Positions 37,698-46,168 of a stretch of DNA of 64,000 bases are shown here, in pieces. Made by a program: the position numbers and the translations under genes. Position 1 is the first letter of the stretch; every line of letters begins with the position of its first letter. The notes beneath the pieces were generated by a model. That model ran no database searches, was not told the origin of the DNA, and worked only from the letters and a program-made list of their open reading frames with translations. Origin of the DNA: VXYL01 sp965199945 (GTDB lineage: Bacteria; Pseudomonadota; Gammaproteobacteria; Pseudomonadales; Azotimanducaceae); contig OZ241354.1 of assembly GCA_965199945.1 (NCBI GenBank), positions 4,216,001 to 4,280,000 of the forward strand. The letters run 5' to 3'.

Positions 37698-38789
37698 CTA
37701 GGTGCCGATGACGCGCACTCTCGTGCCGTCGGTGAGGGTCTCCAAGCCGCGCGCCACGACGCGATCGCCCAAGGCGAGCCCTTCGACCACCTGCACCTGC
37801 TCGTCGTCGCCAAGGCCCAGGCGCACGTCGCGGCGCGTCACGCGCTGGCCGTCGAGCACGAAGACCACGTTCTTGCCGCCCCGCTGCGCCACCGATTCGC
37901 GGGGCACCACGTTGACCTCGGGGCGCTGCTCGACCACCACCGTGACTTCCACGAACATCCCCGGGCGCAGCAGCTTCGCCTCGTTGCCGATGGCGACTTC
38001 GGCGCGAAAGGTGTGCTTGACCGGATCCATGGTCGGCGAGAGACGCACCACTTCGCCGGTGATATCGGCGTCCTCGAAGGCGTAGTGGCGAATGCGCGCC
38101 TTGAGGCCCGGCTGCACGCTGGCGAGCTCCGGGCCGATCAGGTCGATGTCGGCGATCAGCTCGTCGAGAGGCGCCACTTCGGCCACAACGAAGCCGGCGG
38201 CGACCAGCTGGCCGTCCGCCAGCGGCAAGCGGTTGGCGTCCCGCGCCAGAGTGAGGATGGTGCCGGCGATCGGCGTCGAGAGGGTTGCCTTGGCGGCGTT
38301 CAACAGCCCCCGCTCGTATTCGTAGCGGGCATTCTCCAAGCGTTCCTCGGCCTGCTGCAGTTCCTCCTCGGACGCCAGCTTGCGGGCGAACAAATCCTGG
38401 CGCCGCTGCAGCTGGGCTTCGGCGGCTTCCATGGAACGGCGCGTGGATTCGAGACGCGCATGCAGGCGGGCGTCTTCGCCGGTGACCCGGGCGATGGTTT
38501 GCCCGGCGACCACTTGATCGCCCTCGGCCAAGCGGCGCCCCCGGCCGTCGCGCCCGACCTGCAAGTGGCCGGGAGTCTCGATGTTGAGGCGCACGATCTC
38601 CCGCGTGCGCAAGGTGCCGGTGGCGAGGACGAGATCTTCGACCGTTCCGGTGGCGACGGCGACGGCCTCAACGGGAATGCGGAACTCGACGTCGACATCC
38701 GGCTGCGCCGGACCGCACGCGGCTAGGAGCATGGCGGCGACTGCACCGAGACCAAGCCTCCCCGGGCGAAGCGAGCGCGAGAACGTCAT
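37698..38789 (-). CDS. RND periplasmic adaptor lipoprotein (membrane fusion protein)
   Basis: This 363-residue adaptor has a lipoprotein signal (GAVAAMLLAACGP, lipobox LAAC). The order is then: a biotinyl-lipoyl half (TGTLRTREIVRLNIETPGHL), a coiled-coil hairpin (about 115-165, rich in EAAEAQLQRRQDLFARKLASEEELQQAEERLE repeats), the second lipoyl half (LSTPIAGTILTLARDA), a beta-barrel and a membrane-proximal domain (VVEGLALGDRVVARGLETL). It would bridge the RND pumps to an outer-membrane channel, but no TolC-like gene is in the window. It is the first gene of the efflux operon; a perfect operator-like dyad sits 32 nt upstream. Confidence 0.93.
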   Translation of the reverse strand: MTFSRSLRPGRLGLGAVAAMLLAACGPAQPDVDVEFRIPVEAVAVATGTVEDLVLATGTLRTREIVRLNIETPGHLQVGRDGRGRRLAEGDQVVAGQTIARVTGEDARLHARLESTRRSMEAAEAQLQRRQDLFARKLASEEELQQAEERLENARYEYERGLLNAAKATLSTPIAGTILTLARDANRLPLADGQLVAAGFVVAEVAPLDELIADIDLIGPELASVQPGLKARIRHYAFEDADITGEVVRLSPTMDPVKHTFRAEVAIGNEAKLLRPGMFVEVTVVVEQRPEVNVVPRESVAQRGGKNVVFVLDGQRVTRRDVRLGLGDDEQVQVVEGLALGDRVVARGLETLTDGTRVRVIGT

Positions 38790-38820
38790 TGGCCGCCCGA
38801 CAGGCTCCTCATCGCAGGCA

Positions 38821-38837
38821 TGTTACTACAGGTAACA
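38821..38837. promoter_or_regulatory. Perfect dyad upstream of efflux operon, putative repressor operator
   Basis: TGTTAC, 5 nt (TACAG), GTAACA: a perfect 6-bp inverted repeat of 17 bp, 32 nt before the adaptor ATG, where a TetR- or MarR-type efflux regulator would bind. A candidate -10 (TGTAGT on the minus strand) lies inside it. No regulator gene is adjacent, so the protein would be encoded elsewhere. Confidence 0.45.
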
Positions 38838-38847
38838 CGTTCGAGAA

Positions 38848-38870
38848 CGCCGCACTGGGGCGGCGACGCT
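38848..38870 (-). terminator. Weak hairpin after the SMP-30 gene
   Basis: On the minus strand CGCCGC, 6 nt, GCGGCG is followed by TTCTC directly downstream of the lactonase stop. The stem is perfect but short and the T tract is poor. It could partly insulate the efflux operon from the gene upstream. Confidence 0.3.
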
Positions 38871-39761
38871 TTAGAACAAGGCGATGCCGGGCACCTTCAC
38901 CCGCGTGCGGTAGAGCCCCGTCGAGGACGTGAGGAAGAACGTGCGCAGGTCGTCGCCGCCCCAGGCGAAGTTGGCGCAGAAAGCCGGGGTTTGGATGACG
39001 CCGAGGCAGGTTCCATCGGCGGGATGGTAGACATGCACGCCGCCCGGGCCGGCGCAGAAGACATTGCCGGCGCTGTCGGTCTTCAGGCCGTCCGGCGCGC
39101 CAGGGCCGTCGCCGCGCGATTCGGCGAAGACGTCCCCGCCGGAGAGCGAGCCGTCGGCTTCGATGGCGAAGCGGCGGATGTGGCGGCGCGGGGTATCGGC
39201 GACGTAGAGGGAACGGTGGTCCGGCGTGAAGGCGAGGCCGTTCGGCATGTCGAAGTCCTTGGCCAGCAGCACCAGGTCGCCGCCGTCGGGATGCAGGCGG
39301 TAGACGCCGCGAAAGTCGAGTTCCGGCTCGCGCACGACGCCGGTGCGGTCCGCGCGCCCGTAGGTGGGGTCCGTGAACCACACGGTGCCGTCGTTGCGCA
39401 CCACGATGTCGTTGGGGCTGTTCAGCTCCTTGCCCCGGTAGTGGCTGGCGAGCACCGTGACGGAACCATCCGCTTCGGTGCGCGTGACGCGACTCGTGGC
39501 GTGTTCGCAGCTCAACATGCGGCCTTGCTGGTCGTAGGTGTTGCCGTTGGTCATGTTGCTCGGCTCGCGGAACACGGCGACGCCGCCCGCCTCGCTCCAG
39601 CGGAACATGCGGTTCGCCGGAATGTCGCTGAACGTCAGGTGCTTCTCCCGCGGGTGCCAGATGGGCCCTTCCGTGAATTGGAAGTCGCCGGCAAGCTGTT
39701 CGAGCTCGAGGCCTTCGTCGACGACGTCGAGAAGCCGTCGGTCGCGGATTTCGATGCTCAT
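38871..39761 (-). CDS. SMP-30/gluconolactonase-family lactonase
   Basis: A 296-residue six-bladed propeller enzyme that probably hydrolyses a sugar lactone, using a divalent metal. Family segments are visible: FTEGPIWHPREKHLTFSDI with the metal-binding Glu at the start, NSPNDIVVRNDGTVWFTDPTYG with the conserved Asn and Asp, and PNGLAFTPDHRSLYVADT. The start has an ideal AAGGAG 6 nt before the ATG. It is 79 nt from the GPP34 gene and codirectional. The true substrate is unknown. Confidence 0.88.
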   Translation of the reverse strand: MSIEIRDRRLLDVVDEGLELEQLAGDFQFTEGPIWHPREKHLTFSDIPANRMFRWSEAGGVAVFREPSNMTNGNTYDQQGRMLSCEHATSRVTRTEADGSVTVLASHYRGKELNSPNDIVVRNDGTVWFTDPTYGRADRTGVVREPELDFRGVYRLHPDGGDLVLLAKDFDMPNGLAFTPDHRSLYVADTPRRHIRRFAIEADGSLSGGDVFAESRGDGPGAPDGLKTDSAGNVFCAGPGGVHVYHPADGTCLGVIQTPAFCANFAWGGDDLRTFFLTSSTGLYRTRVKVPGIALF

Positions 39762-39840
39762 GGGTTCTCCTTTGTCTCGTTGGGGAGGGCAAAGCTCCGC
39801 TGTGCGCTCGACGGGGCCCGGCGGGCCGGGTGGAGAGCGG

Positions 39841-40518
39841 TCAGCGGTTCGGCGACGCGGCCTGGTTGGCGAGGAACGAGCTGCGCTCCTCGGCTTGGCG
39901 GTCGAGGTCGGCCACCGCCGCGGCCACCGCCTGGCCGATCAAGTCCATCCTGCGCACTTGGTCGAAGCGCGGAAAGGCGCGGTTCAGCTCCGTCGGGCTC
40001 AGCAGGTCGTGGAACAGCCCGCAGGCATCGGCCAGGCAGATGATGTCGATGTCCCGGGGGGCCGGAATGCCGTCGCTGAGCAGCACGTCCATGATGCGCA
40101 GCTTCACTTCCTGCTGCGCCTCGCCGTCCACGATTGGATAGCGGCGCGCGCCGAGCACCCACAGGAAGAGGCCTCCGCTGCGCTCGAGGATGCCGCGCTC
40201 CACCAGCCGCGCCAGCGCGCGGTTTCTGATGGTCTTGGCGCTGCCGGCCAAGTGTTCCACCCAATAGCGGGCATCGTGGTTGGCGCCGTCGGCGGCGGCG
40301 ATCTCGGCCAGCGCCGGATCGAGAAGCGGATCGCCGGTGGGCTTCGCGCTGATGAGCACGAGGCGGTGGAGATCGGTGTCGAGGCGGCCTTCCTGGGCCA
40401 AGTCCATCAGCACGCCGCCGCCCAGCGCGCAGCCGACGGCGCGGTCGAAGACGCGCACGAACCTGCCGCCGCTGTTGTCCAGCAGCAGCAACATGATTTC
40501 TTCGGCGAATCTGAGCAT
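39841..40518 (-). CDS. GPP34 (GOLPH3/Vps74-like) family protein
   Basis: The 225-residue protein shows the GPP34 pattern: LRFAEEIMLLLLDNSGGRFVR, then DRAVGCALGGGVLMDLAQEGRLD, then ISAKPTGDPLLDPALAEIA. In eukaryotes the family binds phosphatidylinositol-4-phosphate at the Golgi. In bacteria its role is unclear. I take the ATG at 40518; a GTG three codons upstream is also possible. There is no signal peptide or membrane segment. It stands between recJ and the lactonase gene. Confidence 0.85.
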   Translation of the reverse strand: MLRFAEEIMLLLLDNSGGRFVRVFDRAVGCALGGGVLMDLAQEGRLDTDLHRLVLISAKPTGDPLLDPALAEIAAADGANHDARYWVEHLAGSAKTIRNRALARLVERGILERSGGLFLWVLGARRYPIVDGEAQQEVKLRIMDVLLSDGIPAPRDIDIICLADACGLFHDLLSPTELNRAFPRFDQVRRMDLIGQAVAAAVADLDRQAEERSSFLANQAASPNR

Positions 40519-40569
40519 CCGCTTCACCCAAGCGCTTTGCCGACGATCATACCCGCAGCGCCCTTGCAG

Positions 40570-42309
40570 TCACTCCGCGTCCGAGAGAGCGCCCACGCTG
40601 CCGCGCTCCTCGGCCGGCGCCAGCCGCTCGATCTCCAATTGCAGCGTCTCCACGTCGTCGTAGTCGTTGACGCCGAGGCGGTAGACGGCCTGCACGCGCT
40701 TGGCGGCGACGCGCTCCTGGTTGAAGGCGATCGCGTCCACGGTTCTCTCGTCGCGCTTCAAGGCGAGCTTCAGGTGCCGTTCCCCCACCACGCGCTGCGC
40801 CACCAAATCGAACTCGCCGTGGAAGGTCGGTTCCTCGAAGCCTTGGCCCCAGGGGCCGTGGGAAGCAATCGTGCGGGCGTTCTCCACGTTGAGGCACTCG
40901 CCGCCGAGCTCGCCGTCGGTCAAGGCGATGCCTTCGAGGTCGCGTTCGTCCACGCGGTTCGCCACCGCCTGGGCGAAGGCGCTGCGAAAGCGCGGCAGGT
41001 GGATGCGCTGCAACGTGAGGCCGGCCGCCATGGCGTGGCCGCCGAAGCCAGCGACCAGGCCGGGATGCCGCGCCGCGCAGTCGGCGATGGCGTCGCGGAT
41101 GTGCAGGCCGGGGATGGAGCGGGCGGAACCTTTGAGGCCGTTCGGCGCCGTGTCGTCGTCCGCGAAGGCGATCACCGGCCGGTGGTAGCGCTCGCGCATC
41201 CGCGCCGCGACGATGCCCACCACGCCCTGGTGCCAGCCCGGCTGGTAGACGCAGATGCCGGGAGCGAGGGCTTCGGCGTCCATCTCGCCGTCGATGAGCG
41301 TCGCGGCGTCGGCGTTCATCTCTGTTTCGATGCGCCGTCGCTCGGCATTGAGCGAGTCGAGCGATTCCGCCAGCGCGCGGGCGAGGGCCGGATCTTCGGC
41401 GAGCAGGCAGCGGATGCCGATGGACATGTCCTGCAGTCGCCCGGCGGCGTTCAGGCGCGGGCCGATGGCGAAGCCGAGATCGGCGGCGCTCAGCTTGCCA
41501 AGCGCACGGCCGGCGACCTGCGCGATGGCCTGGATGCCGGGCCGGCCGCGTCCGGCGCGAATCCGCCGCAGCCCTTGATGCACCAGAATGCGGTTGTTGC
41601 GGTCCAGCGGCACGACGTCGGCCACCGTGCCGACGGCGACGAGGTCCAGCCAGTCGGCCAGATGCGGTTCGGGAATGCCGCGCGCGGCGAAGTGCCCGCG
41701 CTCGCGCAGGACGCCGCGCAGGGCCCCCATCAGGTAGTAGGCGACGCCGACGCCGGCCAAGTTGGGGCTGGGGAAAGCCGAGCCATGCAGATTCGGATTG
41801 ACCAGCGCGAAGGCCGCCGGCAGCTGCTCGCCCGGCAGGTGGTGATCGGTGACCACGACATCGACGCCATGCTCCCGCGCCAGCGCCACCCCAGGGATGC
41901 TCGACACGCCGTTGTCCACCGTGACGAGCACTTGCGGTGCGCCTTCCAAGGCCACGCGCACCAGCTCCGGCGTCAAGCCGTAGCCGTACTCGAACCGGTT
42001 GGGCACCAGGAACTCCACGTCGCGCGCGCCGAATGCCTTGAGCAGCCCGACGCACAGCGCCGAGGCCGTTGCGCCATCGGCATCGAAGTCGCCGACGATC
42101 AGGATGCGCTCGCCGCGCTCGACGGCATCGGCAAGCCGCGTCGCCGCGGTGTCGATGTCCGGCAGTTGAGCAGGCGGGTGCAGGTCGGCGAGCGGCAGCG
42201 CCATGTCGGCTGCGGAGACGACGCCCCGCGCGGCCAATGCCTGGCGCAGAAAGCGCGGCAGTTCGGGATCGAGCGACTCCGGCGGGACAGGGCGCGTCTC
42301 GACCTTCAA
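40570..42309 (-). CDS. recJ: Single-stranded-DNA-specific exonuclease RecJ
   Basis: The 579-residue enzyme degrades single-stranded DNA 5' to 3' in RecF recombination, base-excision and mismatch repair. The DHH phosphoesterase motifs are present: ILIVGDFDADGATA, LVTVDNGVSS, VVVTDHHLPGE and NLAGVGVAYYLM. The DHHA1 region GVVGIVAARMRERYHRPVIAF and GFGGHAMAAGLTL follow. It matches E. coli RecJ in length (577). The start is a TTG. In Pseudomonas-type genomes recJ follows hom and thrC; thrC is absent here. Confidence 0.95.
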   Translation of the reverse strand: MKVETRPVPPESLDPELPRFLRQALAARGVVSAADMALPLADLHPPAQLPDIDTAATRLADAVERGERILIVGDFDADGATASALCVGLLKAFGARDVEFLVPNRFEYGYGLTPELVRVALEGAPQVLVTVDNGVSSIPGVALAREHGVDVVVTDHHLPGEQLPAAFALVNPNLHGSAFPSPNLAGVGVAYYLMGALRGVLRERGHFAARGIPEPHLADWLDLVAVGTVADVVPLDRNNRILVHQGLRRIRAGRGRPGIQAIAQVAGRALGKLSAADLGFAIGPRLNAAGRLQDMSIGIRCLLAEDPALARALAESLDSLNAERRRIETEMNADAATLIDGEMDAEALAPGICVYQPGWHQGVVGIVAARMRERYHRPVIAFADDDTAPNGLKGSARSIPGLHIRDAIADCAARHPGLVAGFGGHAMAAGLTLQRIHLPRFRSAFAQAVANRVDERDLEGIALTDGELGGECLNVENARTIASHGPWGQGFEEPTFHGEFDLVAQRVVGERHLKLALKRDERTVDAIAFNQERVAAKRVQAVYRLGVNDYDDVETLQLEIERLAPAEERGSVGALSDAE

Positions 42310-42381
42310 CGTGCTGGGCCTCGCTCGCCCCGTTGATCGCGGCGCACTCGCTCGATCTGCGCCTGGGAAGGCGGCAACGCT

Positions 42382-43689
42382 TCAAGCCTCCGGCATCATG
42401 GCCGCGAGATCGGCCACGCGGATGCGCGTCACCGCACCGGTCACGCCGGCGAGGGCCGCCAGTTCGGCCACCGCGGCTTCCACCACGGATTCGGCGACGT
42501 CGTTGGTGAGGATGACGATGGGGACCCAGGGCCCGCTGCCAGCGGGTGCGTCGCGCACGGCTTGCGGGCGCTGGATGACCGCTTCGATGGAGATGTCGCG
42601 GCGGCTCAGCACGTCGGCGACTTCCGCGAACACGCCCGGCTGGTCGATGGCCGGGATCTTCAGATAGTGCGGGCAGACCACGCCGTCCATCCCGACGCTG
42701 GGCAGGCGGCGGCTGGCCGGCTGCGGCACGCGCAACGTGCCGCGCGCCAGCTGCACGAGGTCCGCCACCACCGCCGAGGCGGTGGGCATGCCGCCGGCGC
42801 CTGGGCCGACGAACAGCGTCTGCCCCACCGCGTTGCCGTGCGCCATCACGGCGTTCATCACGCCCGACACCTTGGCGATCAGCAGCGACTCCGGCACCAG
42901 CGCCGGATGCACCCGCGCCTCGACGCCGCCGCTGCGCAAACGCGCCAGCCCCAGGTGCTTGACCGCGAAGCCGAGCTCCCGGGCATAGCGGACGTCCTCG
43001 ATGTCGATGCTCGAGATGCCTTCCACATGCACGCCGGCGGCATCGATTGCGGTGTCGAACGCCAATGCGGCGAGGATGGCGAGCTTCTGCGCGGCGTCGA
43101 TGCCGTCGACGTCGAATGTCGGATCGGCCTCGGCATAGCCCAGCCGCTGCGCTTCGGCCAGCGCTTCGGCGAAGCTGCGGCCCTCTTCTTCCATGGCGGT
43201 GAGGATGTAGTTGGAGGTGCCGTTGACGATGCCGGCCAGGGCGTCCACGCGGTTGGCGGCGAGGCCCGTGCGCAGCGCCTCGACGATGGGAATGCCGCCC
43301 GCCACCGAGCCTTCGAAGCCGAACGACAGGCCCCGTTCCCGGGCGCTGGCGAAGAGCGCATCGCCGCAGGAGGCGAGCAGCGCCTTGTTGGCGGTGACGA
43401 CGTGCTGGCCGGCGGCAATGGCGTTCTGCACCAGCGTCTTCGCCGCGCCGTCGCCGCCGATCAGCTCCAACAGCACGTCGACGTCGTTGCTTGCCAGCGA
43501 GCGCAGTTCGGTGTCGAACTCGGCCCCGCCGAGCGCGATGTTCGGCTTCGGCGTGCGGCTGGCCACGCGGGCCAACTCGATTGGCCGCCCGGCGCGTTCG
43601 GCGATGGCGTCTCGATTCTCGATCAAGAGCCTGGCAACGCTGGCGCCGACGGTGCCGAGGCCCGCCAGACCGACTCGGAGGGGAGTCAA
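42382..43689 (-). CDS. hom: Homoserine dehydrogenase
   Basis: This 435-residue monofunctional enzyme reduces aspartate semialdehyde to homoserine in threonine and methionine synthesis. The NAD(P)-binding GLAGLGTVGASVARLL opens the protein. The catalytic domain has GTSNYILTAMEE and AEADPTFDVDGIDAAQKLAILA with the active-site Lys and Asp. A C-terminal ACT domain (HYLKIPAIDQPGVFAEVADVL) indicates feedback regulation by threonine. The start is a TTG. No thrC follows, although the usual gammaproteobacterial order is hom-thrC. Confidence 0.96.
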   Translation of the reverse strand: MTPLRVGLAGLGTVGASVARLLIENRDAIAERAGRPIELARVASRTPKPNIALGGAEFDTELRSLASNDVDVLLELIGGDGAAKTLVQNAIAAGQHVVTANKALLASCGDALFASARERGLSFGFEGSVAGGIPIVEALRTGLAANRVDALAGIVNGTSNYILTAMEEEGRSFAEALAEAQRLGYAEADPTFDVDGIDAAQKLAILAALAFDTAIDAAGVHVEGISSIDIEDVRYARELGFAVKHLGLARLRSGGVEARVHPALVPESLLIAKVSGVMNAVMAHGNAVGQTLFVGPGAGGMPTASAVVADLVQLARGTLRVPQPASRRLPSVGMDGVVCPHYLKIPAIDQPGVFAEVADVLSRRDISIEAVIQRPQAVRDAPAGSGPWVPIVILTNDVAESVVEAAVAELAALAGVTGAVTRIRVADLAAMMPEA

Positions 43690-43741
43690 AGCGCCACTTC
43701 GTGCCGCGCCGCTACGCGTCGCGCCGTTTGCCCGTTCGGCA

Positions 43742-44518
43742 TCAGATGCCCAGCCTTTCGGCCAGCTGCTCTGCGCTCACGAGGCCGGGGAGCAGGTCGC
43801 CGTCCGGCAGCAGAATCGAAGGTGTGCCGGTGATGCCCACCTTGCGCCCGAGCTCGTACTGCTCGGCGACCGGGTTGACGCAGCTCTTGGGCGGGATGTC
43901 TTCGCCGCGCTTGAGAGCCGTCAAAGCGTCCTTGGGATCGTCGGCGCACCAAGCGGAAACCATGTTGTCGTAGGTGGCGGAACCGACGCCGGCGCGCGGA
44001 TAGGCCAGGTAGCGCACTTCGATGCCGTGGGCCTGGTACTCGTCGATGGCGGTGTGCATTCGGCGGCAGTAGCCGCAGTCGGTGTCCGTGAAGACCAGCA
44101 CCGATGCCTTGACATCGTCCTCGGGCGGAAAGGCGAGGGCTTCCTCGGCGGCGTCCTCCGTCATCAGCCGCAGGCGCTTGGTGCGCCGCCGTCCCTCGGT
44201 GATCGCCACCACGCCCTCTTCCGCCAGCTCGTAGAGATTGCCGAGCAGCATGTAGCGCACGTCCTCGGTGACGTAGAGGTACTGATCGTCGCTGAGCTCC
44301 ACCTCGTACATGCCCGGAACGCCGGCCGGCCGCACGTCCTTGGCCTCCAGGTCGATGCCCTTCTCCTGCAGGCGCTGATTGAGGGATGCCGTGTCGAGCC
44401 CGGGGGCTTCGGCCTCGGCTGCGGTGGCGCCAACCGACGCAACACACAGCCCGGCGGCAGCCGCGAAACTGCGCAACGCAAAGGCTGCGCGGCGCATCGG
44501 CCTGGTTGCCTCCGGCAT
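43742..44518 (-). CDS. dsbC: Periplasmic disulfide isomerase DsbC
   Basis: The protein has a signal peptide (RRAAFALRSFAAAAGLCVAS, cleaved near ATAAEA). An N-terminal dimerisation domain follows (QYLYVTEDVRYMLLGNLYEL), then a thioredoxin domain with the catalytic TDTDCGYCRRMH and the cis-Pro loop ITGTPSILLPDG. DsbC corrects wrong disulfides in the periplasm. Three in-frame starts exist (44542, 44518, 44497); the middle one has GGAATCGAG just upstream. The gene order xerD-dsbC-hom is the conserved gammaproteobacterial one. Confidence 0.93.
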   Translation of the reverse strand: MPEATRPMRRAAFALRSFAAAAGLCVASVGATAAEAEAPGLDTASLNQRLQEKGIDLEAKDVRPAGVPGMYEVELSDDQYLYVTEDVRYMLLGNLYELAEEGVVAITEGRRRTKRLRLMTEDAAEEALAFPPEDDVKASVLVFTDTDCGYCRRMHTAIDEYQAHGIEVRYLAYPRAGVGSATYDNMVSAWCADDPKDALTALKRGEDIPPKSCVNPVAEQYELGRKVGITGTPSILLPDGDLLPGLVSAEQLAERLGI

Positions 44519-44575
44519 CTCGATTCCAAGTTGATCTGGCATTCGACTTGTCCGTGTTTTGCGGCGTTGCCGCGC

Positions 44576-45490
44576 TCAGCCGCGCGGATGATGCTCCGCG
44601 TGCAGCCGCTTCAAGCGGTCGCGGGCGACGTGAGTATAAATCTGCGTGGTCGACAAATCCGCATGGCCGAGCATGAGCTGCACCGCCCGCAGGTCGGCGC
44701 CGTGGTTGACCAGGTGGGTGGCGAAGGCGTGGCGCAGCGTGTGCGGCGAGATCTCGCGCTCGATGCCAGCGGCCGCGGCATAGCGCTTGACGATGTGCCA
44801 GAAGGTCTGCCGCGTCATGGCGCGGGCGCGATTGCTTGGGAAGAGCGCATCGCACGGACGCCCGGCGAGGATGCGCGGCCTGGCCTCCGCCAAGTGCCGC
44901 TCGATCCAGTCCAGCGCCACTTCGCCGAGCGGAACCAGGCGTTCCTTGCCGCCCTTGCCGACTACCTGCACCAAACCGGCGCGCAGATTCGCCGCCGCCA
45001 ACGACAGCGACACCAGCTCGCTCACGCGCAAGCCGGTGGCGTAGAGGGTCTCCAGCATCGTCCGGTCGCGAAGGCCCAAGGGGTCGCTCTGCGGGTCGTC
45101 GCTGCGCGGCGCGTTGAGCAGCCGCTCCACTTCATCCTCGGAGAGCGAGCCGGGAAGCGGCCGGCCGAGCAGTGGGCGGCTGACGTTCGCCGTGGGGTCG
45201 GCGACGAGCGCGCCGTCGTCCACGGCACGGCCGTAGAAGCTCCTTGCCGCGGCGAGAAAACGCGCCACCGTGCGCGGCGAACGGCGCTCCGCAAGACGCG
45301 CCGCCAAGTAGCCCTGCAAATCGCTCTCGCTGGCGCTCAGCAGGTCGCGCTGCAGCCAGTCCTGGAAACCCGCGAGATCCTGGCGGTAGCCCGCCAAGGT
45401 CGCTCGGCTCAAGCCCCGCTCCATCCACAGGTGATCCAAGTGGGCATCGATTGCACCGGATCGGGGCAGGGCGTCGGCAGCGGCTTCCAT
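44576..45490 (-). CDS. xerD: Site-specific tyrosine recombinase XerD
   Basis: This 304-residue recombinase acts at dif with XerC to resolve chromosome dimers. The core-binding domain comes first (HLWMERGLSRATLAGYRQDL). The catalytic set follows: Arg in LYATGLRVSELVSL, Lys in GKGGKERLVPL, HTLRHAFATHLV, LGHADLSTTQIYTHV with the Tyr nucleophile. I prefer the ATG at 45490 over a GTG nine codons upstream by alignment with the E. coli N-terminus. It neighbours dsbC, so it is the chromosomal housekeeping recombinase and not a phage integrase. Confidence 0.94.
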   Translation of the reverse strand: MEAAADALPRSGAIDAHLDHLWMERGLSRATLAGYRQDLAGFQDWLQRDLLSASESDLQGYLAARLAERRSPRTVARFLAAARSFYGRAVDDGALVADPTANVSRPLLGRPLPGSLSEDEVERLLNAPRSDDPQSDPLGLRDRTMLETLYATGLRVSELVSLSLAAANLRAGLVQVVGKGGKERLVPLGEVALDWIERHLAEARPRILAGRPCDALFPSNRARAMTRQTFWHIVKRYAAAAGIEREISPHTLRHAFATHLVNHGADLRAVQLMLGHADLSTTQIYTHVARDRLKRLHAEHHPRG

Positions 45491-45785
45491 TTCAGGGGAG
45501 GCGCGAAGCCACGGCACGCCTGGAACCGTGGTGGCGCTGATGCCCTATCCGTTTGGTTTTCAACATCTTATGGGCAGGCTGTCGCATCTGGCATGAAAGC
45601 TGCTTGAAGACTGCCGAGTCCGTGCAAGTCGCGGACTGTTCTTGGCCGCCGGATGCCTCTCCCGGCGTCTCGAGGACGAGCCAGCTTGCCGGGGACGCTC
45701 CTCCCCTCGGAATCCGCCCTGGCAAGCTGGTGACCTCTCGCCTGCGACGCTCTCGCCAAGGGAACCGCGCTCGAACCGCGCCCGG
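45491..45785. other. Structured gene-free region between xerD and rplS
   Basis: No gene is seen. Two inverted repeats stand out: a perfect 10-bp pair CCAGCTTGCC (45681-45690) / GGCAAGCTGG (45721-45730) enclosing GGGG-N8-CCCC, and AGTCCG (45617-45622) / CGGACT (45632-45637). Neither is followed by a good T run on the minus strand, so a classic terminator for the rplS operon is not clear. The xerD promoter presumably lies near 45550. Confidence 0.5.
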
Positions 45786-46136
45786 CTAGATCTTCTCGCG
45801 GATGCGGGCGGCGCGTCCCCGCCGCTCGCGCAGATAGTAGAGTTTCGCCTTGCGCACGTCGCCACGGCGCTTGACGTCTATGTCGGCGATCAACGGGCTG
45901 TGGGTCTGGAAGGTGCGTTCCACGCCCACGCCGTGGGAAATCTTGCGCACCGTGAAGGCCGAATTGAGGCCGCGGTTGCGCTTGCCGATCACGACGCCCT
46001 CGAACGCCTGCAGGCGCTCCCGGGCGCCTTCCCGCACGCGCACTTGCACCACCACCGTGTCGCCTGGCGAGAAGGCGGGCAAGTCGTGCTTCATCTGCTC
46101 GGATTCGAGCTCCTCGATTGTGCTGTTGCGACGCAT
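45786..46136 (-). CDS. rplS: 50S ribosomal protein L19
   Basis: The 116-residue protein has the L19 signature: FSPGDTVVVQVRVREGARERLQAFEGVVI, GKRNRGLNSAFTVRKISHGVGVERTFQTHSP and the end AKLYYLRERRGRAARIREKI. E. coli L19 has 115 residues. AAGGAG lies 8 nt before the ATG. It is the last gene of the rpsP-rimM-trmD-rplS operon, 32 nt after trmD. Confidence 0.98.
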   Translation of the reverse strand: MRRNSTIEELESEQMKHDLPAFSPGDTVVVQVRVREGARERLQAFEGVVIGKRNRGLNSAFTVRKISHGVGVERTFQTHSPLIADIDVKRRGDVRKAKLYYLRERRGRAARIREKI

Positions 46137-46168
46137 CGTTTCTTCTCCTTGCTCCTTGTCGGCGTGTT

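Noticed and set aside
44576..45490. XerD-type recombinase as a phage or island integrase for the CRISPR region
   Set aside because: It is in the conserved xerD-dsbC-hom order and matches housekeeping XerD over its full length.
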